Assembly: GCF_001548115.1 (NCBI RefSeq)
Contig: NZ_AP014821.1
Coordinates: 3,785,262-3,849,261 of the forward strand
Reading direction: 5' to 3'
DNA length: 64,000 nt
Source of the DNA: Geminocystis sp. NIES-3709
Lineage (GTDB): Bacteria > Cyanobacteriota > Cyanobacteriia > Cyanobacteriales > Cyanobacteriaceae
The first letter of the stretch is position 1. Each line of letters starts with the position of its first letter. The notes under the pieces are model-generated. The model was not told where the DNA came from, did not search any database, and saw only the letters and a list, made by a program, of their open reading frames with translations. Shown in pieces: positions 19,866-27,384 of this stretch. A program made the position numbers and the translations under genes.

Positions 19866-21347
19866 TTAAAGACCAAAATTTTCTTGTAAAGTGGTAAAAA
19901 TTTCGATCGCATTTTCTGCATTATTAGCTAAAGACGCAAACTCTATAAATCTTTTTAACTCTTTTTTGAGTAAATTACGCTCAATTTCCCATACTTCTCG
20001 CTCTAACATCGGTGGTATGACGATCATATCAAATAAAGTAGCTTCTTTTTTGCCATTATAAGGGCGTAAAATTCTGCCTCGTCGTTGGATAAATTGACGA
20101 GGATTAGTACTACTAGCCAAGATTACGGCATTTTCAATCATGGGAATGTCTATACCTTCATCTAAACAACGAATTGCCACTAATCCCTGTAATTCTCCTG
20201 ATATTAACTGTTTTTTGATTTTTTCTCTTTCTTCTAAAGGTGTTTCAGCCGTGTAGATGTTGACTCGGTAGTTTAATTCTTTTCCTAAAATTCTAGTGAC
20301 AGCTTCTAGTTGTCTTTCATTTTGATTAATATGCCCATCTCCGCAATAAAATAGAGTTGCTTTCATATCTAACCTGTTTTTCATCAATGCTTTTAAAGCG
20401 ATTAATTTATTACTGGCAGTAGCAATTAATCTCGATCGTCTGAGTAATAATGCTTTAAGATTATGGTTATCCTCAAGGTTATTATTTTCGGATAAAGCCC
20501 AACCAATTTTTTTTGTTAATTTAGCATAATGTAGAGCTTCTTTGTCAGTTAATTCGACTAAAATAGGATGGTAATTATATTTTACTAAAGCCTGTTTTTC
20601 TATGGCATTTTTTAGGGTAAATTCTGGTTGTAAAACTTTGCCGAAATAGTTGACTAAAAAGTCGGTGCCATCTTCATCAAAATGTCTTTCAGGAGTAGCA
20701 GATAAAGCTAATCTTAAACCAATATTGTCAGGTAAAGATGATAATAAACGAGGTGATCCTAAATTATGAGCTTCATCTCCCACTATTAAGGTTTTTTCAG
20801 GAAAAAAAGGTAATTGACCTTGAAATCGATCGCTGATAAAAGTAGAATAAGTGGTAATAATAGTTAAAAATTTTTGTTTATTTTGATGAATATTATAAAG
20901 TTGTCGTGATAATTCTCCATGCCAACTATAAGCACTTTCAAAGGCTAAAATTGGTAATAAATTAAATTTTTCTGCTTCTTCTGTCCACTGTAAAACTAGG
21001 TGTCGAAAAGGACAAATAACTAATAAAACTTGTAAATTAATTTGTCGATATAATTCTTCGTTAATAGCTAAAGCTGTGATAGTTTTTCCACTACCTGTAG
21101 CCATTTTTAAAATACCTCGTCCTCGATTTTTTAACCAATTTTCAATAGCCTGTTGTTGATAGTCTCTTAAAATCAAGTTATCAGGAAATTTAGGAATACC
21201 TGTTACATCTTTTTTATAATGATAGATATATTTTTTCTCAGCTAATTTATGATTATATTTATCTCTAAAATTATTAGCTAATTTATGCCAATCAACAGAT
21301 AAAATATTCTCTTTTTCAGTAGATAAAAAACTATGTTGAGATTCCAT
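19866..21347 (-). CDS. SF2 DEAD/DEAH-box helicase (COG1061 type)
   Basis: About 493 residues. The sequence shows the Q-like entry LRDYQQQAIENWLKNRGRGI, Walker A KMATGSGKTITALAI, DEAH box IVGDEAHNLGS, motif III LALSATPERH, and motif VI FIQRRGRILRPYNGKK. This is the SSL2/XPB-like ATP-dependent DNA translocase architecture, without an added nuclease domain. Members of this group occur in DNA repair and in restriction/phosphorothioation-type defence, but no such partner genes lie nearby. The frame can be extended 14 codons upstream to 21389, but that extension (MSLAKTQRRKEF) is a translation of the CTTTGCG repeat, so ATG at 21347 (MESQHSFLSTEKEN) is chosen. Confidence 0.82.
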   Translation of the reverse strand: MESQHSFLSTEKENILSVDWHKLANNFRDKYNHKLAEKKYIYHYKKDVTGIPKFPDNLILRDYQQQAIENWLKNRGRGILKMATGSGKTITALAINEELYRQINLQVLLVICPFRHLVLQWTEEAEKFNLLPILAFESAYSWHGELSRQLYNIHQNKQKFLTIITTYSTFISDRFQGQLPFFPEKTLIVGDEAHNLGSPRLLSSLPDNIGLRLALSATPERHFDEDGTDFLVNYFGKVLQPEFTLKNAIEKQALVKYNYHPILVELTDKEALHYAKLTKKIGWALSENNNLEDNHNLKALLLRRSRLIATASNKLIALKALMKNRLDMKATLFYCGDGHINQNERQLEAVTRILGKELNYRVNIYTAETPLEEREKIKKQLISGELQGLVAIRCLDEGIDIPMIENAVILASSTNPRQFIQRRGRILRPYNGKKEATLFDMIVIPPMLEREVWEIERNLLKKELKRFIEFASLANNAENAIEIFTTLQENFGL

Positions 21348-21356
21348 AAAATAAAA

Positions 21357-21386
21357 TTCTTTGCGTCTTTGCGTCTTTGCGAGAGA
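21357..21386. repeat. CTTTGCGTCTTTGCG repeat before the helicase
   Basis: TTTGCGTCTTTGCGTCTTTG matches the repeat at 3831-3860. It supplies a spurious in-frame N-terminal extension to the helicase. Confidence 0.5.
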
Positions 21387-21452
21387 CAATATTAACTATA
21401 ATATATCAATTGAATCTAAATAATTCATCATCTTAAACTTATTAGAATTTTT

Positions 21453-22133
21453 ATGTCTTTATTTGATAATGTCTTAATTTTAGTCTGCGGTGGTTCAGAA
21501 TTTAAAGCTGTGAATAAAGGATTAAGAACACAAAGTGGCGTACTACGATCAAGTAATCTTAATCATAAAATTCTGAGTTTACCGATAGGAATAAATCCTG
21601 TAAAGAAAAAATTAAAACTATTAAATAATCAAGAAAATATTGTTTTATTAATTGGCTTAGGAGGTAGTTTATCACCTAAATATAAAGTAGGAGACGTCTT
21701 AATTTATGAAAGTTGTAGTTATATAAAAAATCAAGAAAAAATTGCAATAAAAGATTGCGATCAAGAATTAAATAATTGTTTAAAAAATATCTTAAATGTT
21801 CCGATTGTCAAGGGAATTACTACAGATAAGTTAATTAATTCTAGTATAGAAAAAGCAAATCTTAATTTATGGGGTGATGTGGTGGATATGGAAAGTTTCG
21901 CTGTGATGAGTCATTTTAAGTCTGTATCAGTAGTAAGAATTATTAGTGATAATTATGATGATAATTTACCTGACTTAAACAGTGCTATTAATGAAGAAGG
22001 TATACTAGATAATCTAAAAATGTCGATCGTATTTATCAAAGAACCGATTAAAGCATTAACTTTAATTAAAAATGCCCTAATTAGTCTAAAAAAACTGGAG
22101 AAAATAACTAAAAAAATAAGTATTGAGTCTTAA
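21453..22133 (+). CDS. Nucleoside phosphorylase superfamily protein
   Basis: 226 residues. Shows the PNP/UDP-type pattern: a short N-terminal strand, the glycine-rich turn VLLIGLGGSLSPKYKVGDVL, and the C-terminal active-site strand LWGDVVDMESFAVM, where Glu/Ser contact the ribose. A late Asp (IISDNYDDN) would correspond to the base-binding Asp. It probably cleaves a purine nucleoside or a similar N-glycoside; the exact substrate cannot be told. Cyanobacteria often carry such short phosphorylase-like proteins of unknown role. Divergent from the helicase with 105 bases between starts. The Asn/Lys-rich composition matches its AT-rich surroundings. Confidence 0.7.
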   Translation: MSLFDNVLILVCGGSEFKAVNKGLRTQSGVLRSSNLNHKILSLPIGINPVKKKLKLLNNQENIVLLIGLGGSLSPKYKVGDVLIYESCSYIKNQEKIAIKDCDQELNNCLKNILNVPIVKGITTDKLINSSIEKANLNLWGDVVDMESFAVMSHFKSVSVVRIISDNYDDNLPDLNSAINEEGILDNLKMSIVFIKEPIKALTLIKNALISLKKLEKITKKISIES

Positions 22134-22369
22134 GTAAAATATATAGAAATTCTAAATAAGAAATGCAAAATTACTTATTAAAAATCTAACAGATTAAAGG
22201 TTAAATCTTTTGATAACTTTTTAATTTTATGGTTGATTTTCTAATATCAAATTATAATAAATTAAGTTAAAATCTATCTAAGTTTACTGTTAACAATGGA
22301 TAAAAGTTTCTGTCCTTTTTATGAATTTCAAAAAAATGCAATTTTTACGGGTATTAGCTGATCTTACAT

Positions 22370-22400
22370 TATCTATAGCAATTCTCGTTATCATGAGGTA
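22370..22400 (+). repeat. Short dispersed repeat TATCTATAGC...GGTAC (copy B), split by the IS
   Basis: Begins TATCTATAGCA and ends ATGAGGTA at the left IS boundary. The final C lies beyond the IS at 23637. The IS therefore jumped into the TA of GGTAC. The rest of 22134-22369 has no recognisable gene. Confidence 0.6.
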
Positions 22401-22413
22401 AGCTAAGACGCAT

Positions 22414-23571
22414 TTAACTTACATTGATTAATTCACCCTTATTCTTAAATTTTTTACTCCAATTAATTACTAAACCTCCTTCATTTAATAAGTAATTTAC
22501 TGTTTTTTCTAGCTGTTCTTTATTTTCAAAGTTTCTATAAGCTATATATTCCTTTGCCGAATGCCACACTAATTCTATTAAGTTATAATCTGGACTATAT
22601 ACCGGTAAATATTCTAGTCTTATATTCGGTAGATTTTTTTCTATTTTTTCTACTATTTCCTTTTTTTTATGGAAACTTGCGTTGTCTAATATTATGATTA
22701 TTTTCGGACCACATTCTTTAAAATCTTTTTCATCATTTCCCTTACTTACCCATTCATTTTTTATTTCTTCCCATAACTTTTTTAATTGTTCACAAAACGT
22801 TTCTGAATCACCTTTTTTTATTACAAAACATCTTCTTTTTTTATCCGAATATCTTATTCCTCCCATGATATTTACTCTTCCTCTTCTTCTTTCTCCCTTC
22901 ACCTTTTTTCTTTTTCCTTTTTTCGTCCATGTTTTTCTTCTTATCACCCTTAAACTAAAACCACATTCATGAGGGGCTGTGTGGCGAATTTAGTTCGCCA
23001 CTTTAAACGCCCCATCCCAAAACCATACTTGAACTAACTCAGGATTCTCTTTACCTATTTCTATGTAATGTTCTAATTTTTCTTTAAATGCTTTTCTTTG
23101 TTCTTGATTTTGTTTGTCTTCTAAACTATATTTTCCCCAAATATAACTATACTTTTTTCTTTTTAATATCCTCACTACTTGTGATTTGCTTAATTTAATT
23201 CCTGTTTCTTTTTCCAAATGTTCTGATAATCTTTGCCCCGTCCATCGACCAAAATCATATCCAAAATCTTCAGGATTTTTATCAACTACTTCTAATAATC
23301 TTTCAATATATTTATCCGTTGCTTTTGTTTGGTTTCCTTTTCTTCTTTTATCTTGCAATGAATCTACATTATTAGGATTACCATGAACTGCCCAGTAAGC
23401 CACCGTTTTGGGGGAACAACCCAAAAAAACTGCTATTTCTTGATAATTTTTACCATCATTCTCTAATAAAAATATTAAAATTCTTTCCCTGACTTCCGAT
23501 CTCTTTTCTATTTTTAAAGCATCTTGTAGATACTTTCTTTCTTCCTCTGACAAAAAATTTTTAGAAGGCAT
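22414..23571 (-). pseudogene. IS630 transposase interrupted in the catalytic domain
   Basis: The N-terminal piece (22990-23571, MPSKNFLSEEERKYLQDALK) carries the helix-turn-helix (YQEIAVFLGCSPKTVAYWAV) and ends at VWFWDG soon after the first catalytic Asp. The C-terminal piece (22414 to about 22970) resumes at HECGFSLRVIRRKTW and includes the second Asp (IIIILDNASFHKK) and the third acidic residue (YSPDYNLIELVW). The 45-bp insert between them keeps the frame but brings TAA at 22990-22992. Without the insert the join reads WFWDECGFSL, as normal for the family. It is non-functional unless the stop is read through. Confidence 0.9.
22971..23015. repeat. 45-bp palindromic insertion nested in the IS630 transposase
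   Basis: Core hairpin GTGGCGAA-TTTAG-TTCGCCAC (22981-23001) with outer arms GGGGC (22973-22977) and GCCCC (23009-23013). The trinucleotide CAT precedes it (22968-22970) and ends it (23013-23015), consistent with a short target duplication. Its 45-base length equals 15 codons. Confidence 0.8.
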
Positions 23572-23695
23572 AAATCACACCTAAGTTTTATCTTTTCTGA
23601 CTTAAATTATATACCAAATCAATGCGTCTTAGCTTACAAAAATTATCAGTATCGGGGAATAGGGAATAGGCAATGGTAAATTGGATAAAAAAACT

Positions 23696-23726
23696 GTACC
23701 TCATACTTTTAAGAAACGCTATATAC
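23696..23726 (-). repeat. Short dispersed repeat (copy C, inverted)
   Basis: On the minus strand it reads GTATATAGCGTTTCTT and ends ATGAGGTAC, matching copy B across the IS in opposite orientation. Confidence 0.5.
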
Positions 23727-23748
23727 TAATAATTTTATAATAAATATC

Positions 23749-24276
23749 ATGAATCTAAATCTAAGAACTGTTTTTGTTAGTATACTATTTACATCAATGA
23801 TTGTTTTAAATGCCAATGGACAATCGAAAATAGGTGGCGGTTTAATTCATAATTCTCAAGGTACTGCAGGAGGCATTGGTGTAACGGGGAAAAATGGGCA
23901 AGGTGGTTGTTTAGGTGTGGGGAATACCAACCAGGGTGCGATGGGATGTCAAGGTACTTATAATAATAGTGAAACTGGAGCTAATCGTAGCGGTTTTAGT
24001 CGTACAAAATATTCCGAACAGGAATTAAATCATAATTCACAAGGTAGTGGTACTCGTCAAAATGGTTCAACTTTCAATCGATCGACTACAAGTAATTACA
24101 ATATGGAGGAAAAACAAGGAGAGAGACAAGTTAACCGTCAAGGAACAACTGAAAATGGAGAGTATAATTATGATAAAAATGCAACTTATACAGAAGGTAC
24201 TTTTTGTCGTACTGTTAATGGAGAAAGTGGTACTTATCAATACACAAATAGTGGACAATTATCTTGTCAAAATTAG
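23749..24276 (+). CDS. Secreted Gly/Asn/Ser-rich protein of unknown function
   Basis: 175 residues. N-terminal signal peptide (MNLNLRTVFVSILFTSMIVL, cleavage about NANGQS). The mature part is low-complexity: Gly/Asn/Gln-rich with repeated HNSQG (GGGLIHNSQGTAGG and ELNHNSQGSGTRQ), NG and TY/NY motifs, two cysteines in the first half (GGCLGVG, MGCQG) and two near the end (FCRT, LSCQN). This suggests an exported, disulfide-stabilised repetitive surface or matrix protein. I recognise no named family. It starts 112 bases beyond the IS630 element and is convergent with psaJ, a hairpin lying between them. Confidence 0.6.
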   Translation: MNLNLRTVFVSILFTSMIVLNANGQSKIGGGLIHNSQGTAGGIGVTGKNGQGGCLGVGNTNQGAMGCQGTYNNSETGANRSGFSRTKYSEQELNHNSQGSGTRQNGSTFNRSTTSNYNMEEKQGERQVNRQGTTENGEYNYDKNATYTEGTFCRTVNGESGTYQYTNSGQLSCQN

Positions 24277-24291
24277 CAAAAAAAATCAGGC

Positions 24292-24316
24292 ACGATCGAT
24301 CTTTTTTTTCGATCGT
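24292..24316. terminator. Hairpin between the secreted protein gene and psaJ
   Basis: ACGATCGA and TCGATCGT form a perfect 8-bp stem around a T-rich loop of nine bases between convergent genes. It could serve both, but the T-run is in the loop and not after the stem, so termination is uncertain. Confidence 0.4.
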
Positions 24317-24349
24317 AACCTTCAAGTTAATCCATTTTCAATGAAAAAT

Positions 24350-24478
24350 TTAGCCCATCGGGTGGAATAAAAGATCAGGATAAAAACGGTTAAATTCGAT
24401 TAATAAACCTGCAGTGAAAACTAATAAAGCAGTTATTAAAACAGGGGCGGTGGATAAAAAAGTTGTTAAATCTTTCAT
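24350..24478 (-). CDS. psaJ: Photosystem I reaction centre subunit IX (PsaJ)
   Basis: 42 residues, a single membrane helix: [20 protein letters not shown], then [18 protein letters not shown], the latter strongly conserved in PsaJ. It sits in the thylakoid membrane at the PSI periphery next to PsaF and helps hold chlorophylls and PsaF in place. It lies 41 bases downstream of psaF in the usual cyanobacterial psaF-psaJ order and is almost certainly co-transcribed with it. Confidence 0.96.
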   Translation of the reverse strand: MKDLTTFLSTAPVLITALLVFTAGLLIEFNRFYPDLLFHPMG

Positions 24479-24519
24479 CAAATTTTCTCCTAATAATTAG
24501 TTAAAATGAGCAACAAAAA

Positions 24520-25026
24520 TTAACGAGGAGAAACGGAAATTTCCGAGTCTTTAACTGTTAATTGACCAGAAGTAAACTCTTGTAAAGCTTGTAAAGGCCA
24601 TAAGAATCCAAATAACATTTTGCTAATAGCGAGAGGTACATCGATGATGATTTCACGCATTTCGGTGTCTTTTTCTTCTCTGATAGCGATAAGATAAGAA
24701 CGACCTACCCAGCCAATCCAACCAGCGATATAAAGGAATAATACGCCGGGGATAATAAAGTCTCCAGCATGGCTTAATCTGCCATCTACTACTAAGTGAG
24801 GATACCCTTCAGGGCCACAAAGAGCTTCAGCATAGCTTTCAGCACGTTTTTGACCAGATTGAGGATCGGAAGTGGTGTTACGGAAACTTTTGGCTTTAGC
24901 TTGAAAAGCCGCAGACTCACTACAAGGAGTTAAGTGAGATAAATCTGCACTAGCAGTAGGAGCAAAATTTGCCCATAAAGACACGGAAAGAGCGAAAGCT
25001 AATACTAAACTAAATATTTTTCCCAT
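24520..25026 (-). CDS. psaF: Photosystem I subunit III (PsaF)
   Basis: Plastocyanin/cytochrome c6-side subunit of PSI. 168 residues. A signal peptide ([20 protein letters not shown], cleavage after SAD-type site) sends the N-terminal domain to the lumen. Two lumenal Cys ([17 protein letters not shown]) can form the known disulfide. The membrane helix is [20 protein letters not shown], and a second hydrophobic segment lies near the C terminus ([20 protein letters not shown]). It heads the psaF-psaJ unit and is divergent from tsaD with 150 bases between. I looked for a clear RpaB/HLR1 site there and did not find a convincing one. Confidence 0.97.
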   Translation of the reverse strand: MGKIFSLVLAFALSVSLWANFAPTASADLSHLTPCSESAAFQAKAKSFRNTTSDPQSGQKRAESYAEALCGPEGYPHLVVDGRLSHAGDFIIPGVLFLYIAGWIGWVGRSYLIAIREEKDTEMREIIIDVPLAISKMLFGFLWPLQALQEFTSGQLTVKDSEISVSPR

Positions 25027-25177
25027 AGAAATTGTTTCCTGTATTTTTATTGAAACAATAAGTTTTTGTTACAAAAAAGAAGCTGAAAAATGGCTTCAAA
25101 TGCGATCTTACTGTGATTAGTAAATGGAGTAAAGTAATAAGAAGAAAATTTATTATTCTTAACAAATTACTTAAATA

Positions 25178-26230
25178 ATGAGTGTAATTTTAGCAGTAGA
25201 AAGCAGTTGTGATGAAACTAGCGTCTCAATCGTAAAAAATCGTAATATTTTATCTAATGTCATCGCTTCACAGATTAAGTTACATGAACAATATGGGGGG
25301 GTTGTACCTGAGTTAGCTTCCCGTCAACATTTAGAAATGGTTAATCCTTGTATTGATAAGGCTTTAGAAGATTCTGGTTTATCTTGGAATCAAATCGATG
25401 CGATCGCCGCCACTGTAACACCCGGTTTAGTCGGATCATTAATAGTGGGAGTAACAGCGGCTAAAACATTAGCTATGGTACATAATAAACCATTTTTAGG
25501 AGTCCATCACTTAGAGGGTCATATTTATGCTAGTTATCTTAATGATCCTGATTTAGAGCCACCTTTTTTGTGTTTATTAGTATCAGGAGGACACACTAGC
25601 TTAATTCATGTTAAAGATAGTGGTATTTATAAGAATATTGGTTCAACTAGAGATGATGCAGTAGGAGAGGCTTTTGATAAGGTAGCACGGTTATTAAATT
25701 TACCTTATCCGGGGGGACCTGTCATTGATAAATTAGCAAAAGAAGGTAATCCAGAGGCTTTTAAACTTCCTGAAGGGAGAGTTTCTTTACCAAATAATCA
25801 AGGTTTTCATCCTTATGATTCTAGTTTTAGTGGGTTAAAAACAGCGATGTTAAGATTAATTACTAAATTAAAAGAGGAAGAAGGTGATAATTTGCCCATT
25901 GCGGATTTATGTGCTAGTTTTCAATTTACTATAGCAAAAGCCTTGACAAAAAGAACAATTCGTGCTTGTTTAGACTTAAATTTGAGAAAAATTGCTGTTG
26001 GTGGTGGTGTGGCCGCTAATAGTGGTTTAAGGCAACATTTACAACAAGAAGCTAATAAATACAATTTACAGGTGTTTTTTCCCCCTCTGACACTTTGTAC
26101 GGATAATGCGGCCATGATTGCTTGTGCCGCTTGTGATCATTTTAATCATGGATTTCGATCGAGCTTGTCATTGGGAGTTGCATCGAGAATGAATATTGAG
26201 GAAGCAAAAAAAATGTATTACTCATCTTGA
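25178..26230 (+). CDS. tsaD: tRNA N6-threonylcarbamoyladenosine transferase TsaD
   Basis: Transfers the threonylcarbamoyl group to A37 of ANN-decoding tRNAs, working with TsaB/TsaE (elsewhere in the genome). 350 residues. ASKHA-fold ATPase with the N-terminal phosphate loop LAVESSCDETSVSIV, the metal-binding HxxxH motif in GVHHLEGHIYAS, the substrate loop LVSGGHTSLI, and GGGVAANSGLR near the C terminus. Full length and essential in most bacteria. Single gene with its own upstream region opposite psaF. Confidence 0.97.
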   Translation: MSVILAVESSCDETSVSIVKNRNILSNVIASQIKLHEQYGGVVPELASRQHLEMVNPCIDKALEDSGLSWNQIDAIAATVTPGLVGSLIVGVTAAKTLAMVHNKPFLGVHHLEGHIYASYLNDPDLEPPFLCLLVSGGHTSLIHVKDSGIYKNIGSTRDDAVGEAFDKVARLLNLPYPGGPVIDKLAKEGNPEAFKLPEGRVSLPNNQGFHPYDSSFSGLKTAMLRLITKLKEEEGDNLPIADLCASFQFTIAKALTKRTIRACLDLNLRKIAVGGGVAANSGLRQHLQQEANKYNLQVFFPPLTLCTDNAAMIACAACDHFNHGFRSSLSLGVASRMNIEEAKKMYYSS

Positions 26231-26357
26231 AATAAAGATGAATTATAGTGTTTAGGTCATAGAAGTCCTTTCGTGAATAAAAATACTATTATGTTATATT
26301 GGAAATTAAAAAGACGAATATTTAAGATCTTTAATATTTTGTGTTTCTAATTAAGAC

Positions 26358-27098
26358 ATGATACAATCACTTCCTTCACCAATAGTTGATGTAGAATCAC
26401 CTGAAAAAGAATGGGAAGAAATGCCTATTCCTGATATTAGTAATCTGATTACAGAAGATGATACCCCTGTGGATAATTTAATTTCAGAAAAACAACAAAG
26501 ACTATTAACAAATTCTCTTTATAGTTCGCTTGTCCGAGATTTTCCTTTTTTAGCCACAGCTAATGTCGGTTTATTTTATGGGGCTAAACGCTCCCCTTTA
26601 GTACCTGATACCCTTCTGAGCTTTAGGGTTAGTATCCCTCAAGATTGGTCACAAAAGCATAATCGTTCTTATTTTCTCTGGAATTTCGGTAAACCTCCAG
26701 AAGTAGCAGTGGAAATTGTCTCTAATAAAGTAGGTAATGAATTAGGTAGCAAATTAACGGATTATGCTGATGCAGGAGTAGCATATTATGTGGTTTTTGA
26801 TCCTCTGCTTTGTCTTGGGGAAAAACCATTATACGTTTATGAATTGAGAGCAACCCAATATTATTTACTTGATGATTATTTTATGCCCAATATTGACTTA
26901 GGCTTAACTCTTTGGGAGGGTAAGTTTGAAGACAAAGAATATACTTGGTTGCGTTGGTGCGATCGTCTTGGCAATATTCTTTTAACGGGGGATGAAAAAG
27001 CTGAACATGAAAGACAACGAGCTGAACAGGAAAGACAACGAGCCGAAAAACTAGCAGATTTTTTAAGATCTCAAGGAATTAATCCCAATGAAATTTAA
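26358..27098 (+). CDS. Uma2-family (DUF820) putative endonuclease
   Basis: 246 residues. A PD-(D/E)XK-like core is seen: SPLVPDTLLSFRVS (the Asp in VPD), PPEVAVEIVSNKVGNELGSK (Glu and later Lys), and YADAGVAYYVVFDP, which is the typical Uma2 signature. The C terminus ends in a Glu/Arg/Gln-rich helical repeat (AEHERQRAEQERQRAEKLAD) and then FLRSQGINPNEI, common in cyanobacterial members. The family is greatly expanded in cyanobacteria, and biological role and substrate are not established. It lies alone, 24 bases before the IS630-related miniature element. Confidence 0.8.
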   Translation: MIQSLPSPIVDVESPEKEWEEMPIPDISNLITEDDTPVDNLISEKQQRLLTNSLYSSLVRDFPFLATANVGLFYGAKRSPLVPDTLLSFRVSIPQDWSQKHNRSYFLWNFGKPPEVAVEIVSNKVGNELGSKLTDYADAGVAYYVVFDPLLCLGEKPLYVYELRATQYYLLDDYFMPNIDLGLTLWEGKFEDKEYTWLRWCDRLGNILLTGDEKAEHERQRAEQERQRAEKLADFLRSQGINPNEI

Positions 27099-27122
27099 AG
27101 TAGTCAAATATATTCTCTGAGA

Positions 27123-27249
27123 TAACCTAAGACGCATTTAACTTGCATATAATTTAATGATAAATAAATAACTCTTTCTCCTTGTCCACCTGTCTTCTTG
27201 TTTCTCTGTATCATTTTTGCTAATAATAAACTACATGAGTTTTAGGTTA
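27123..27249 (+). mobile_element. MITE related to the IS630 element (copy 1)
   Basis: A 127-bp non-coding unit starting TAACCTAAGACGCATTTAAC and ending GAGTTTTAGGTTA, with TA at both ends. The inverted ends share TAACCTAA plus scattered bases. Its outer end matches about 22 bases of the left end of the IS630 element at 22399 with one mismatch (CTAAGACGCATTTAACTT). An inverted copy is at 31942-32063. Confidence 0.8.
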
Positions 27250-27384
27250 ATAAGTAGGGGTTGGTGAAAAAGTCTTCAGATAGAAACCCTTTTGAAAAGA
27301 GAAGATGAGAAGAATAGAGAGTCAATTTTGAAGAAGTGGGTAAACTGTATGAAATGAGGAATTAATGATTAACTCGGTAACGGT

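Larger units (their letters stand above)
22399..23636 (-). mobile_element. IS630-family insertion sequence, about 1.24 kb
   Basis: Terminal inverted repeats AGCTAAGACGCATT (22401-22414) and AATGCGTCTTAGCT (23621-23634) are perfect over 14 bases and flanked on each side by TA, the normal IS630/Tc1-mariner target duplication. One transposase gene fills the element on the minus strand, in two pieces because of a 45-bp insertion. The stop codon of the transposase lies within the terminal repeat. Two shorter relatives sharing its left end are at 27123-27249 and 31942-32063. Confidence 0.92.

Noticed and set aside
21348-21389. N-terminal 14 codons extending the helicase
   Set aside because: They translate the CTTTGCG repeat and extend past a good internal ATG.
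22321-22401. A 26-codon gene (MNFKKMQFLRVLADLTLSIA...) ending at the left IS boundary
   Set aside because: Its stop codon is created by the IS end, and the second half is the 32-bp dispersed repeat. No ribosome site or homologue is recognised. Probably chance.
25027-25177. RpaB/HLR1 sites between psaF and tsaD, and in the psaL-psaI region
   Set aside because: TTTACAA-like direct repeats with the right spacing were not clear in either region.
27123-27249. Small protein gene in the MITE
   Set aside because: Frames are short and not shared between the two copies in a codon-like way. The unit is non-coding.
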